Under the pieces are notes generated by a model. That model saw only the letters and a program-made list of their open reading frames with translations, was not told where the DNA came from and did no database searches. DNA of 64,000 bases from SHVO01 sp050250575. Lineage in GTDB: Bacteria > Pseudomonadota > Alphaproteobacteria > Rhodospirillales > Rhodospirillaceae. The stretch lies in the NCBI GenBank assembly GCA_050250575.1, contig JBFWOJ010000004.1:186001-250000 (forward strand), in the 5' to 3' direction. Of this stretch, positions 11,729 to 21,349 are shown in pieces (the stretch's first letter is position 1; each line of letters starts with the position of its first letter). Both the position numbers and the translations under genes were made by a program.

Positions 11729-12302
11729 ACAGGTTGTGTACGACAAAGGAAAAATAGTGAAGTGCTCAAGCACGCGATCGAAAGAGCCCTAACAGCGGTC
11801 GTTGGCTCAAGTATCGCCCAAAACGCAGTGACGAAAGAGAACAGTACGAATACCACGACAAAGGTCGTCCGCGCGATTCGTTGACCTATTCGAGAGTCAA
11901 TAGGACTTGCTACAGCGTGAGTTCTGAGTTTACGCGCCATAGTATGCACGCACGGCAACGACGAGAAAGAAGGCAAGCGGCGCGATAGCCCACGGGTCCC
12001 AACGACGTAACTCATCCCGAACCTTTAATTTTAACTTCGGAGGGTCCGCACAATTCGACAGAGATCCAGCAGCCGAAATTCGACGAGGTATCGAGCTATT
12101 TTTTGATAAAACCGGGAGACATGCCTCGACCCCTGTCTCGTTGAAGTCACACGGTAAAGGTGGCCATTTCGGCATATAGATTCGAGGGGGGATAGCGGCG
12201 GCGAAAATATAGAAAATAATGGTGTGGCGTGAATGGCAGCTGCGAGCGCCCCTTGCGCTATCGCCGCCCACTCACTATCTACCGGCTGCGCTGGGGCGCA
12301 GC
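11729..12302. other. AT-richer island edge without a convincing gene
   Basis: No frame here has a recognisable family. On the minus strand, ATG 11940 opens an 86-residue frame with two hydrophobic stretches that could be a tiny membrane protein, but it has no ribosome binding site and I do not call it. Base composition is visibly less GC-rich than in the flanking housekeeping genes, as expected for acquired, decaying DNA. Confidence 0.4.
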
Positions 12303-12854
12303 ATGACGAATTCACAATCCTTCTCACTTCCGTCGCGGCGCGCGTTCATCAGCGGCGGGTTTGCCATGGCGGCGTCGGTCGCGCTGCCAACGCAAACCTT
12401 CGCCGGCACGCCCCCGCGGACGCTGTCATTCGAAAATCTCCATACTGGGGAGCGCCTGAAGGCAACATACTGGGCTGACGGCGAGTATCTGCCAGAAGCT
12501 GCGCTGGAAATCCGCCGTGTGCTTCGCGATCATAGAACCGATGCGATCCACACTATCGATCCCAATCTTCTGGACCTTCTCGTTGTGCTTCAGCAAAGAC
12601 TGGAAATCACTCAGGCTTACCAAGTCATCTCGTGCTACCGCTCGCCCCAAACTAACGCTGCGCTCGCAAAGGTAAGTGACGGCGTCGCCACGCGGTCCTT
12701 GCATATGTTGGGCGCAGCGATCGATGTCAGGATTGGCCGAATAAATCTTCACGATCTCAAGAATGCGGCCCGGAGTCTGGGCGCGGGCGGCGTAGGATTC
12801 TACCCGCAATCGAATTTCGTGCACTTGGATACCGGCCGGCCCAGATATTGGTAG
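12303..12854 (+). CDS. Tat-exported DUF882 / M15-like murein peptidase
   Basis: This 183-residue protein belongs to the YcbK/DUF882 group of peptidase M15-like proteins, zinc-dependent enzymes of the envelope that act on peptidoglycan peptides. A twin-arginine signal is visible at the start (SRRAFISGGFAMAASVAL). The metal-site motifs are SLHMLGAAIDVRI and the C-terminal GVGFYPQSNFVHLDTG. The upstream RSPQTNAAL segment is also typical. The ATG at 12303 is chosen because the Tat signal starts there; a longer frame to 12219 has no signal-like start. It stands alone on the first island, upstream of the porin-kdp cluster. Confidence 0.88.
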   Translation: MTNSQSFSLPSRRAFISGGFAMAASVALPTQTFAGTPPRTLSFENLHTGERLKATYWADGEYLPEAALEIRRVLRDHRTDAIHTIDPNLLDLLVVLQQRLEITQAYQVISCYRSPQTNAALAKVSDGVATRSLHMLGAAIDVRIGRINLHDLKNAARSLGAGGVGFYPQSNFVHLDTGRPRYW

Positions 12855-13271
12855 CGTACCTATCGTCGGCGGAGGCGCCCAATTCTAGATCGAGAATTTC
12901 TCGATCAGACCGTGGAACATCGTGGCTTCCCGTTCTTCACTGGCGGCCGAATTCGCGAGGCCAGCGGTAAAACCTGGCGCCGCGACGAATAACGAATCTG
13001 GATCTCGCGATTGCGTGTGCGGCGCTTGTCGGGATCGTTTCACTCTACCGGTCACTTTTTCCATTAGCACCGGCTGCCATGGGATAGGCGAGAAAACAGA
13101 GGGTTAGCCGCCGTTTATATAGAGCCCATATATAATTCGGCTCCACGGCCTCTCTCGAATTTATATGCCACTTTCATCAGTTTGCGCGTGCTGCCCGGTT
13201 GACCTTGCTCAAGGCAACATGGCGCGGGGGCAGCAATGTTCGGCGATTCTCGCAGCGTGAAGGAAGAGACG
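12855..13271. other. gap upstream of the porin-kdp cluster
   Basis: I see no gene here. A 9-bp perfect inverted repeat with a one-base centre lies at 12888-12906. The piece 13110-13170 is AT-rich with two TATATA runs (about 13117-13136) and may hold the promoter of the porin gene. A minus-strand frame (12885-13070) has no family resemblance. Confidence 0.4.
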
Positions 13272-14024
13272 ATGACGACGCTAAGAAAGGCCCTTGCGGC
13301 AAGCGCGCTGTTATCCGTTGCGCCGATGGCCGCAACGGCAGCCGAGGACTCCGCGCAGGAAAGCTGGATTCCGGGTAGTTTCACGGCCAACGCAGCAATC
13401 ACCTCAGACTACGTCTTCCGCGGCATTTCCCAGAGCAACAACAATGTCGCCATCCAGGGCGGGTTGGATTGGGACACGGGGGCTGGCTTTCACTTCGGCG
13501 CCTGGGCGTCGAGTCTCAATTTCAAAGACAACAGCGAGGCGAGCGCGGAGGTCGATCTGTACGGCGGTTACGCCGGCAAGATCGGCGAGAAGCTCTCCTA
13601 CGATGTCGGCTTCATTTACTACTGGTATCCCGGCGCCGCGGGCGATCTGAATTACGATCTATGGGAAGTCTATGGCAAGGCTGCCTACGACTTCGGCGTG
13701 GCGGCGGTGAACTTCGGCGTCAACTATTCGCCCGACAACTTCGGCGGCACCGGCAATGCCACCTATGTGTCCACCAGCCTCGCCGTGCCGGTTGCCGAAA
13801 TGCTCAGCGTGAGTGCCGGCCTGAACCGTTACTTCCTCGACCAAGGCCGCACGACGACGCCGGATTATTGGGATTGGAACATTGGCGCCAAGCTCAACGT
13901 CAACAATTGGTTCAACCTCGACGCGCGCTATTACGACACCGATATCGCCGGCAACTGCCTGGCGCCTGGCGGCAAGCACTGGTGCGGTTCCAAGGGTGTC
14001 GTGACGATCTCGCGAAGCTTCTAG
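13272..14024 (+). CDS. TorF family putative porin
   Basis: This 250-residue outer-membrane beta-barrel belongs to the TorF/gcw_chp family of putative porins. A Sec signal peptide (KALAASALLSVAPMAATAAE) is followed by the family hallmark ITSDYVFRGISQSN and repeated amphipathic strands such as VDLYGGYAG and FNLDARYYDTD. The C-terminal residue is Phe, as expected for an outer-membrane protein. The start at 13272 has AGGAAGAG just upstream. It ends only 60 bases before kdpF, so it may be co-transcribed with the potassium pump. Its substrate is unknown. Confidence 0.87.
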   Translation: MTTLRKALAASALLSVAPMAATAAEDSAQESWIPGSFTANAAITSDYVFRGISQSNNNVAIQGGLDWDTGAGFHFGAWASSLNFKDNSEASAEVDLYGGYAGKIGEKLSYDVGFIYYWYPGAAGDLNYDLWEVYGKAAYDFGVAAVNFGVNYSPDNFGGTGNATYVSTSLAVPVAEMLSVSAGLNRYFLDQGRTTTPDYWDWNIGAKLNVNNWFNLDARYYDTDIAGNCLAPGGKHWCGSKGVVTISRSF

Positions 14025-14084
14025 CGGCCATTCAACAAGGGTTCAAAGAGAACTCAACGATCGACTCCAGACCAAGAGGAATTC

Positions 14085-14174
14085 ATGACGCTCGATCTCA
14101 TCCTTGGCGGCGCGGTGGTTCTCGGATTGCTCGTGTACCTCACCTACGCGCTTCTGCGCCCAGAGCGCTTCTAG
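14085..14174 (+). CDS. kdpF: potassium-transporting ATPase subunit KdpF
   Basis: This 29-residue single-span membrane peptide stabilises the KdpABC complex. It starts MTLDLILGGAVVLGLLV and ends YLTYALLRPERF, very close to the KdpF consensus ending in YALLRPERF. AGAGGA precedes the ATG. It lies 12 bases before kdpB, although kdpF normally precedes kdpA. Confidence 0.93.
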   Translation: MTLDLILGGAVVLGLLVYLTYALLRPERF

Positions 14175-14186
14175 AAGGCAAATCCC

Positions 14187-16250
14187 ATGGAACTTTCCCA
14201 TACACGCAAGCGCATGCCGACGGCGACCATCACGGACCCGAAGATTCTCGGGCCGGCGATCGGCGAGGCGTTCAAGAAACTCGACCCCCGCGTCATGATC
14301 CGCAATCCGGTCATGTTCGTTGTCGAGATCGTCGCTCTATTGACCACGGTGTTGCTGGGGCGCGACCTGATCATGGGCGGTAGCAGCCTTGGATTTTCCT
14401 TCCAGATCGTTCTCTGGCTTTGGTTCACGGTGTTGTTTGCGAACTTCGCCGAGGCTGTGGCTGAAGGGCGCGGTAAAGCCCAGGCAGCGTCATTGCGCAA
14501 GAGCCGAACAGAAACAACGGCCAAGCTGATTGCGAATCCGCAGAGCGCACAAACGCGCACTGTCGCGGCGACAACGCTCAAGCAAGGTGACGTTGTGCTG
14601 GTCGAGGCCGGGGATCTCATTCCCAGCGACGGCGAGGTGATCGAAGGCGTCGCCTCCGTCAATGAAGCTGCCATTACGGGCGAATCGGCGCCGGTGATCC
14701 GGGAAAGTGGTGGCGACCGCTCGGCCGTCACCGGCGGCACGCAGGTAATTTCCGACTGGATCAAGGTGCGGATCACGGCAACGCCGGGATCAACCTTCCT
14801 GGATCGCATGATTGCGTTGGTTGAAGGCGCTCAACGCCAGAAGACTCCCAACGAAATCGCGCTCAATGTCCTGATTGCCGGACTCACGCTGATCTTTTTG
14901 CTGGCCGTTGCGACTATTCCGAGCTTTGCCGCCTACGCCGGCGGTAACGTATCGATCTTTGCGCTGGTTGCCCTTTTTGTGGCGCTCATCCCCACGACCA
15001 TCGGCGCTCTTTTATCGGCCATCGGCATCGCGGGTATGGACCGCCTTGTGCGCTTCAACGTGCTCGCTATGTCGGGCCGGTCGGTCGAAGCGGCAGGCGA
15101 CGTCGATACCTTGTTGTTGGACAAGACCGGCACGATCACCCTCGGCAATCGCCAGGCATCTGAATTCATTGCACTACCTGGCGTAACCGAGCAGGAGCTT
15201 GCCGACGCCGCGCAGCTTGCATCCTTCGCGGACGAGACGCCCGAAGGGCGCTCCATAGTCGTACTCGCAAAGGAGAAATACGGCATCCGTAGTCGTGAGA
15301 TGGCGCAGCTCAATCCCCATTTCATTCCATTCTCGGCGCAAACACGTATCAGCGGTGTCGATGTGGAAGGCACGCACATCCGAAAAGGGGCCGTCGATGC
15401 CGTCCTCGCGTTCACCGCCCTGGTCGGTGATCCGGCGCCACGCGAAATCAATTCCATCGCTGATCGTATCGCAAAGTCCGGCGGCACGCCCCTCGCAGTG
15501 GCGAAGGGCAAGCGCCTGCTTGGCGTGATTCATCTTAAGGATATCGTTAAAGGCGGCATCAAGGAGCGCCTTAGCGCGCTGCGCAAGATGGGCATTCGCA
15601 CCATCATGATTACCGGCGACAACCCGCTGACAGCCGCTGCCATCGCCGCGGAATCCGGTGTCGATGACTTCCTAGCGCAAGCGACCCCGGAAACGAAGCT
15701 CAAATTGATCCGCGACGAACAGGCCAAGGGCAAGCTGATTGCCATGTGCGGCGACGGAACCAATGACGCTCCAGCGCTTGCCCAATCAGACGTGGGTGTT
15801 GCCATGAACACCGGTACGCAGGCCGCGCGTGAGGCCGGCAACATGATCGATCTGGACAGCGATCCAACCAAGCTCATCGAAATCGTAGAAATCGGCAAGC
15901 AGCTTCTGATGACCCGGGGTGCGCTGACCACGTTCTCTGTCGCCAACGATGTTGCAAAATATTTTGCCATCATTCCGGCTATGTTCCTCGCCTTCTATCC
16001 GCCGTTGCAGGCGCTGAACATCATGCGTCTTTCAACGCCTGAGAGCGCTATCCTCTCGGCCATCATTTTCAATGCCGTCATTATCATCGCGCTCATTCCG
16101 CTCGCACTGCGAGGTGTTGCCTACAGGCCAGTGGGTGCTTCGGCCGTCCTGCGCCGAAATCTCCTCGTCTACGGCCTGGGCGGGCTGATTGTGCCGTTCG
16201 CCGGCATCAAGCTCATCGACATGCTCGTCACTGCTTTGAACCTCGCCTGA
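14187..16250 (+). CDS. kdpB: potassium-transporting ATPase ATP-binding subunit KdpB
   Basis: This is the 687-residue P-type ATPase subunit that powers high-affinity K+ uptake. The phosphorylated aspartate is in LLLDKTGTITLGN (near residue 310). The TGES actuator motif is in AITGESAPVIRESGG, and the hinge motif is MCGDGTNDAPALAQSDVG. Membrane helices flank these in the usual order. The family N-terminus KLDPRVMIRNPVMFVVE is complete. In E. coli the order is kdpFABC; here kdpB comes directly after kdpF and before kdpA, so the operon has been rearranged. No inactivating change is visible. Confidence 0.98.
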   Translation: MELSHTRKRMPTATITDPKILGPAIGEAFKKLDPRVMIRNPVMFVVEIVALLTTVLLGRDLIMGGSSLGFSFQIVLWLWFTVLFANFAEAVAEGRGKAQAASLRKSRTETTAKLIANPQSAQTRTVAATTLKQGDVVLVEAGDLIPSDGEVIEGVASVNEAAITGESAPVIRESGGDRSAVTGGTQVISDWIKVRITATPGSTFLDRMIALVEGAQRQKTPNEIALNVLIAGLTLIFLLAVATIPSFAAYAGGNVSIFALVALFVALIPTTIGALLSAIGIAGMDRLVRFNVLAMSGRSVEAAGDVDTLLLDKTGTITLGNRQASEFIALPGVTEQELADAAQLASFADETPEGRSIVVLAKEKYGIRSREMAQLNPHFIPFSAQTRISGVDVEGTHIRKGAVDAVLAFTALVGDPAPREINSIADRIAKSGGTPLAVAKGKRLLGVIHLKDIVKGGIKERLSALRKMGIRTIMITGDNPLTAAAIAAESGVDDFLAQATPETKLKLIRDEQAKGKLIAMCGDGTNDAPALAQSDVGVAMNTGTQAAREAGNMIDLDSDPTKLIEIVEIGKQLLMTRGALTTFSVANDVAKYFAIIPAMFLAFYPPLQALNIMRLSTPESAILSAIIFNAVIIIALIPLALRGVAYRPVGASAVLRRNLLVYGLGGLIVPFAGIKLIDMLVTALNLA

Positions 16251-16262
16251 AGGATCGCACCC

Positions 16263-16343
16263 ATGGTGTTGCTGTATCTGCTGCTTGGCCTCGTCATTTT
16301 GGCCCTCATGTTCTGGCTCACGTCAGCCGTCGACCGCGCCTGA
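16263..16343 (+). CDS. second KdpF-like single-span peptide between kdpB and kdpA
   Basis: A 26-codon frame fits exactly between kdpB and kdpA, with 12 and 18 bases to its neighbours. It encodes one hydrophobic helix followed by a short charged end (MVLLYLLLGLVILALMFWL, then TSAVDRA). It lacks the YALLRPERF tail of KdpF. Size, topology and position suggest a KdpF-type accessory peptide or a divergent duplicate. A chance frame is possible, but the tight fit in the operon argues for a gene. Confidence 0.65.
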   Translation: MVLLYLLLGLVILALMFWLTSAVDRA

Positions 16344-16361
16344 AGCGAGAAGGAAAATCCC

Positions 16362-18032
16362 ATGTCCGACGTTCTCTTTGTCATCATGATCCTTGGCGGC
16401 ACGATCCTGCTGTCATGGCCCCTCGGGCGCTACATGAAATGGGCGATGGACCCGGCGGCCGGGGAAGCCGGCGGCTTTACCGGCGCCTTTGAGGCTGTCG
16501 GCGGAAAGGCTGCTGCCGCCACGCAGGATTGGAAGCAGTACCTGATTGCCCTACTGGCGTTCAACGTGGCCATGTTCTTGGTGTGTTTTGGCATCCTGTC
16601 GCTCCAACAATTCCTGCCCTTGAATCCGGATGGTATGGGCGCGATCGAGGGCAGCCTGATCTTCAACACGACGGCCTCATTCGTTACCAACACCAACCTT
16701 CAGCACTATTCCGGCGAGTCGACTCTTAGTTACCTCTCGCAGCTCGGCGCACTGATGTGGCTCCAGTTCGTCTCGGCGGCCACGGGCATTGCCGCTCTGG
16801 CGGCGCTCGCACGAGCACTCAGCGGGCGTAGAATTGTGGGCAACTTCTTCGTCGATGTGCAGCGCGCGTCCTTCCTTGTGCTCCTGCCGCTCGCCCTTAT
16901 TGTTGCGACTCTCATGGTCTTCGGCGGGATGCCCATGACTTTTGAGGGCAAAGCTATTGCCACAACGCTTGAAGGCGTTGAACAGGCCATTGCCCGCGGC
17001 CCGGTCGCGGCCTTCCTGACCATCAAGCAACTCGGCACCAATGGCGGGGGCTTCTTTGGGCCAAACTCCACCCACCCGCTCGAAAACCCGACGTTCTGGA
17101 CGAATGCCCTCTCGATCTTCTGCATCATCATCATTCCGATGGCTTGCGTATGGATGTTTGGACGGATGGTCGGTCGTATCCGTCATGCTGCGATTGTGTT
17201 TGGGGTCATGTTGAGCATCGTGGTCGCCAACATCGGCTTTGCCGTCTATTTCGAGAAGGCGCCGACGCAAGCCTTTGCCGAACTCCCTATCGCTCAGGAC
17301 GTGGGAAATCTCGAGGGCAAGGAGATGCGCTTCGGCTCGACCTCGGGACCGACTTGGGCCGTGCTCACGACATCGACCAGCAACGGCTCGGTCGGCGCCA
17401 TGCACGACAGCCTCAATCCGATGACCGGCCTCTTTCCCATGATCGGCATGTGGCTCAACGAGAACTTCGGCGGCGTCGGCGTCGGAATGATCAATATGTT
17501 CCTCTACATCATCGTTGCCGTCTTTATTGCCGGCATGATGGTCGGCCGGACGCCGGAATACATGGGGTGGCGTGTCGAATCGCGCGAGGTCAAGCTCGCC
17601 GTCCTGGCGTTGCTCGCTCACGCGTTTCTCATTCTCGTTCCGACGGCGCTATTCGCAGCGACGCCCTGGGGCGCGGGCACGCTCAACAACGTTGGCCCCC
17701 ACGGATTCAGCGAAATTCTTTATGAATTCAGCTCGTCCAGCGCCAACAACGGATCAGGGTTCGAAGGCTTGGGGGACAATACGGTGCCGTGGAATATTGC
17801 CACCGGGATCGTCATGTTGCTGGCGAGGTTCATTCCCATCATTCTGCCGCTCGCGATCGTCGGATCGATGGTCGCCAAGCGCCGGACGGCAGAAACCACA
17901 GGCTCGCTCGGCGTGGAAGATGGTACCTTCTTCATCATGCTGCTCACCGTCATCCTGGTCATGGGCGCTCTGACATTCTTCCCCGCGGCGACACTCGGGC
18001 CGATCGCCGAGCATTTCATCTTCATGAAATAA
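16362..18032 (+). CDS. kdpA: potassium-transporting ATPase K+-binding subunit KdpA
   Basis: This is the 556-residue channel-like subunit that selects and conducts K+. The four selectivity-filter-like loops are all visible: FVTNTNLQHYSGE, QLGTNGGGFFGPNSTHPLEN, TSTSNGSVGAMHDSLNPMTG and SSSANNGSGFEG. About ten hydrophobic spans surround them, and the length is normal for the family. The gene lies between the KdpF-like peptide and kdpC, both on the same strand and closely spaced. The loops look intact, so the pump should be functional. Confidence 0.98.
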   Translation: MSDVLFVIMILGGTILLSWPLGRYMKWAMDPAAGEAGGFTGAFEAVGGKAAAATQDWKQYLIALLAFNVAMFLVCFGILSLQQFLPLNPDGMGAIEGSLIFNTTASFVTNTNLQHYSGESTLSYLSQLGALMWLQFVSAATGIAALAALARALSGRRIVGNFFVDVQRASFLVLLPLALIVATLMVFGGMPMTFEGKAIATTLEGVEQAIARGPVAAFLTIKQLGTNGGGFFGPNSTHPLENPTFWTNALSIFCIIIIPMACVWMFGRMVGRIRHAAIVFGVMLSIVVANIGFAVYFEKAPTQAFAELPIAQDVGNLEGKEMRFGSTSGPTWAVLTTSTSNGSVGAMHDSLNPMTGLFPMIGMWLNENFGGVGVGMINMFLYIIVAVFIAGMMVGRTPEYMGWRVESREVKLAVLALLAHAFLILVPTALFAATPWGAGTLNNVGPHGFSEILYEFSSSSANNGSGFEGLGDNTVPWNIATGIVMLLARFIPIILPLAIVGSMVAKRRTAETTGSLGVEDGTFFIMLLTVILVMGALTFFPAATLGPIAEHFIFMK

Positions 18033-18051
18033 GACGAGACGGAGAACGACT

Positions 18052-18621
18052 ATGCAATCCGCACTTTCCAGCATCCGCGTTGTCATCGCGACGCTGCTCA
18101 TCTGCGTGGCCGGTTATGCGTCTGCTATTTGGGCCGTGGGCCGCGTTTTTGCCCCCGATACAGCCGAAGCCTCGCTCATCAAGCGCGCCGATGGCACCAT
18201 CGTAGGGAGCCGCTTGATCGGCCAGAACTTCACCGAGGCCAAGTATTTCTGGCCGCGTCCCTCGAACGCGGGCAAGACAGGGTACGACGGTACCTCGGCC
18301 GCCGGCAGCAATAAGTCGCCAACCAGCGAAGATTTGACCACGCGCGCGAAAGAGGTCGTCGAGCGCTATGGCGCAACGGCGGAGAAACCGTTGCCGCCGG
18401 AACTGGCCGCGGCCTCTGGCGGCGGGCTCGATCCGCACATCAGCGAGCGCGGCGCGCTGTATCAGGTTGCGCGTGTGGCTGAGGCGCGCGGCATGTCAGC
18501 CTCGCAGGTCGAAGCCATGGTTCGCGAGCGGTCTTATGCTCCGGGGGGATTTCTTACGCCGGATAAGATTGTCAATGTACTCGAACTTAATCTCGCGCTT
18601 GATTCCCTGTCGGCGCAGTGA
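18052..18621 (+). CDS. kdpC: potassium-transporting ATPase subunit KdpC
   Basis: This is the 189-residue accessory subunit with one N-terminal membrane span and a periplasmic domain that assists the pump. Family marks are SRLIGQNFTEAKYFWPRPS, AAGSNKSPTSEDL and the C-terminal RGMSASQVEAMV. It follows kdpA by 19 bases and precedes kdpD by 16, so it belongs to the same operon. Confidence 0.97.
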   Translation: MQSALSSIRVVIATLLICVAGYASAIWAVGRVFAPDTAEASLIKRADGTIVGSRLIGQNFTEAKYFWPRPSNAGKTGYDGTSAAGSNKSPTSEDLTTRAKEVVERYGATAEKPLPPELAAASGGGLDPHISERGALYQVARVAEARGMSASQVEAMVRERSYAPGGFLTPDKIVNVLELNLALDSLSAQ

Positions 18622-18637
18622 GGACTAAACTTGCGTA

Positions 18638-21349
18638 ATGGAAGACCGGCTTAACCGTGAGAATCGCCCTTCACCGGAGGCGCTGCTAAAGCAGGCGTCC
18701 CAGGAGAATCGCGGCCGGTTAAAGGTGTTCTTGGGTGCCGCACCCGGCGTCGGCAAGACCTATGAAATGCTGCAAGCCGCACAGCGGCGCCGGCGGGACG
18801 GCATCGACCTCGTCGTTGGCGTAGTTGAAACCCACGGGCGGAAAGAGACGGAAGCCTTGTTGGAGGGGCTTGAAGTCATTCCGCGGCACCAGATCGAGTA
18901 CAAAGGCCATGCGCTCAACGAAATGGACCTCGATGCGGTCCTGAAACGCCGGCCCAAGCTAGTGCTTGTGGACGAACTCGCGCATACCAACGTCCCTGGC
19001 AGCCGACATCCCAAGCGCTATCTGGACGTCGAAGAGATTCTCGACGCCGGAATCGACGTGTACACCACTCTCAATATCCAGCACGTCGAAAGCCTCAATG
19101 ACGTGGTCGCAAAAATCACCCACATCCGCGTTCGCGAAACCGTCCCGGATTCCATCATCGACCGCGCCGACGATATCGAGCTCGTCGATCTCACGCCCGA
19201 AGACCTGATTCAGCGGCTGAAAGAAGGCAAGGTTTACGTTCCTGAACAGGCGCAGCGTGCCGTGCAGAACTACTTCATGCCGGGCAATCTCACGGCTTTG
19301 CGCGAGCTGGCGTTGCGTCGAACGGCGCAGCGTGTTGACGAGCAAATGGTCAACTATATGCGCGCCCACGCCATTCCGGGCCCCTGGGCAGCGGGCGAGC
19401 GCGTGCTGGTCTGCATCAACGAGCACCCTGGCTGCAGTGAGCTTGTGCGCTACACGCGGCGGCTGGCGGATCGGCTCCGCGCCGCCTGGACCGCGGTACA
19501 TATCGAAACGCCGGGGTCGTTGCGCCTGGGAGAAGCTGAGAAGAATCGTATCGCCGAGTGTTTGCGGCTTGCCGAACAATTGGGTGGGGAGGCCCTGACC
19601 CTGCCGGCCGCCGACGTGCCAAGCGGCGTGCTCGAATATGCGAATACAAACAACATAACCCACATCGTTATTGCTAAATCACGGCGCTCGCGCTGGTCCG
19701 AGCTTTGGCGGAGTTCCGTGACGCACCAGCTTATCAGGAGTGCCGGCGACATCAGCGTTCATGTCATCGCGGAACAGCGACTGAAGAAAACGCCGGAAGA
19801 AAAAAACGGGCGCCACCTTGAATTCCAAGCGACTTTCGGTGTCAGTCCGGGGCAGTATTTTGGCTCGGTCGCATTTATTGCCGCCGCTCTGCTGATCGGG
19901 ATAGCGTTACGCCAGTTCCTGGATGTCTCCAACGTTGCGCTCGTATTTCTCGCAGCAGTTTTGGCAAGTGCCGTTACTTATGGCCTCTGGCCATCGATCT
20001 TTACCGCCGTCTTGTCCGCCCTTACTTACAATTTCTTCTTCCTTCCACCGCTGTACACGTTCACGATCGGCGATCCGGAGAATGTCGTTTCGTTGTTCTT
20101 CTTCGCCGTCGTCGCGATCGTTACGGGAAATTTGACATCACGCGTGCGCGCGCAAGCCATTAGTGCCGGGCAACGCGCGCGAACCACCGAAGAGCTGTAC
20201 ACGTTCAGCCGCAAGTTGGCCGGATCAGTGGTCCTCGACGACCTCCTGTGGGCGACGGCCTATCAGATCGCGCTCATGCTCAAGGTGCGCGTCGTGCTTC
20301 TGTTACCGGAAGATGGTGTTATCACTGTGCGCGCGGGGTATCCGCCCGAGGACGTCTTGGCCGAGGCCGATTTCGCCGCAGCCAAGTGGACGTGGGAGCA
20401 TGGGCGGCCCGCCGGCCGCGACGCTGATACCCTGCCGGGCGTCCATTGGCTCTTTCTGCCGATGCGCACAGGGCGCGGGCTAGTCGGGGTTGTGGGCCTC
20501 GACGCCGATCGATCCGGCCCGTTGATGACGCCCGACCGCCGCCGCTTGCTGGATGCGCTGGTAGATCAAGCCGCGCTCGCCATAGAACGGATCAATCTCG
20601 CAAAGGATATCGACGCGGCACGGCTGACGGCTGAAACGGAACGCTTGCGCTCGGCTTTGCTGACGTCGATCTCTCACGACTTGCGTACCCCGCTTGCATC
20701 TATTCTCGGCGCCGCCACGAGCCTCAAGAACTATCGCGATACCTTGGACGAGGACGCCAAGTCGGAACTTGCAGGGCTAATCCAGGAAGAGGCGGAGCGG
20801 CTAAATCGGTTTATCTCAAACCTCTTGGATATGACGCGGCTGGAGTCAGGCAAGATTATACCCCGAGAGGAGTTGACTGATCTTAGCGACGTTGTCGGGA
20901 GCGCTTTGGAGCGCGCGCGCAAAGTCATCGGGGCGCATGAAGTCCGCGTGGACATCCAGCAAGACTTGCCGATGTTGCGGCTTGATCCCGTCCTTCTGGA
21001 ACAGGTCCTGTTTAATCTTCTCGACAATGGCGCCAAATATTCGCCCGTAGGCTCGGAAATCATGCTGACCGCCCGGCGCGATGGTCAGACGGTCACCGTT
21101 CAGGTCATTGACCAGGGCGAAGGTATCCCAGAACAGGATTTGGAGCGCATTTTCGATAAGTTTTATCGAGTCCACGCCATGGACCGCAGGCGCGCTGGAA
21201 CCGGCTTGGGGTTGGCGATTTGTCGCGGTTTCATTGAAACGATGCGAGGCCAGATCATAGCCGCCAATCGTAAGGACCGCTCCGGAGCGATATTCACTAT
21301 TACGCTTCCGGTGCCGGTGGACGAGACCATTCCGGCGGAGGCCGCGTGA
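18638..21349 (+). CDS. kdpD: osmosensitive K+ channel histidine kinase KdpD
   Basis: This 903-residue membrane sensor controls kdp expression. In order it has the KdpD N-terminal ATP-binding domain (Walker A GAAPGVGKT near residue 33, Walker B-like LVDELAHTNVPGSRHP), a universal-stress-protein-like domain (residues 250-370), four closely spaced membrane spans (about 400-500) and a GAF-like region. These are followed by HisKA with SISHDLRTPLASILGA and the ATPase domain (LFNLLDNGAKYSP, DQGEGIPEQDLERIFDKFYR, GTGLGLAICRG). All kinase boxes are intact. The stop overlaps the kdpE start by four bases, so the pair is translationally coupled. Confidence 0.97.
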   Translation: MEDRLNRENRPSPEALLKQASQENRGRLKVFLGAAPGVGKTYEMLQAAQRRRRDGIDLVVGVVETHGRKETEALLEGLEVIPRHQIEYKGHALNEMDLDAVLKRRPKLVLVDELAHTNVPGSRHPKRYLDVEEILDAGIDVYTTLNIQHVESLNDVVAKITHIRVRETVPDSIIDRADDIELVDLTPEDLIQRLKEGKVYVPEQAQRAVQNYFMPGNLTALRELALRRTAQRVDEQMVNYMRAHAIPGPWAAGERVLVCINEHPGCSELVRYTRRLADRLRAAWTAVHIETPGSLRLGEAEKNRIAECLRLAEQLGGEALTLPAADVPSGVLEYANTNNITHIVIAKSRRSRWSELWRSSVTHQLIRSAGDISVHVIAEQRLKKTPEEKNGRHLEFQATFGVSPGQYFGSVAFIAAALLIGIALRQFLDVSNVALVFLAAVLASAVTYGLWPSIFTAVLSALTYNFFFLPPLYTFTIGDPENVVSLFFFAVVAIVTGNLTSRVRAQAISAGQRARTTEELYTFSRKLAGSVVLDDLLWATAYQIALMLKVRVVLLLPEDGVITVRAGYPPEDVLAEADFAAAKWTWEHGRPAGRDADTLPGVHWLFLPMRTGRGLVGVVGLDADRSGPLMTPDRRRLLDALVDQAALAIERINLAKDIDAARLTAETERLRSALLTSISHDLRTPLASILGAATSLKNYRDTLDEDAKSELAGLIQEEAERLNRFISNLLDMTRLESGKIIPREELTDLSDVVGSALERARKVIGAHEVRVDIQQDLPMLRLDPVLLEQVLFNLLDNGAKYSPVGSEIMLTARRDGQTVTVQVIDQGEGIPEQDLERIFDKFYRVHAMDRRRAGTGLGLAICRGFIETMRGQIIAANRKDRSGAIFTITLPVPVDETIPAEAA

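Noticed and set aside
12885..13070. 61-residue minus-strand frame
   Set aside because: No ribosome binding site and no family resemblance; it is kept only as part of the described gap.
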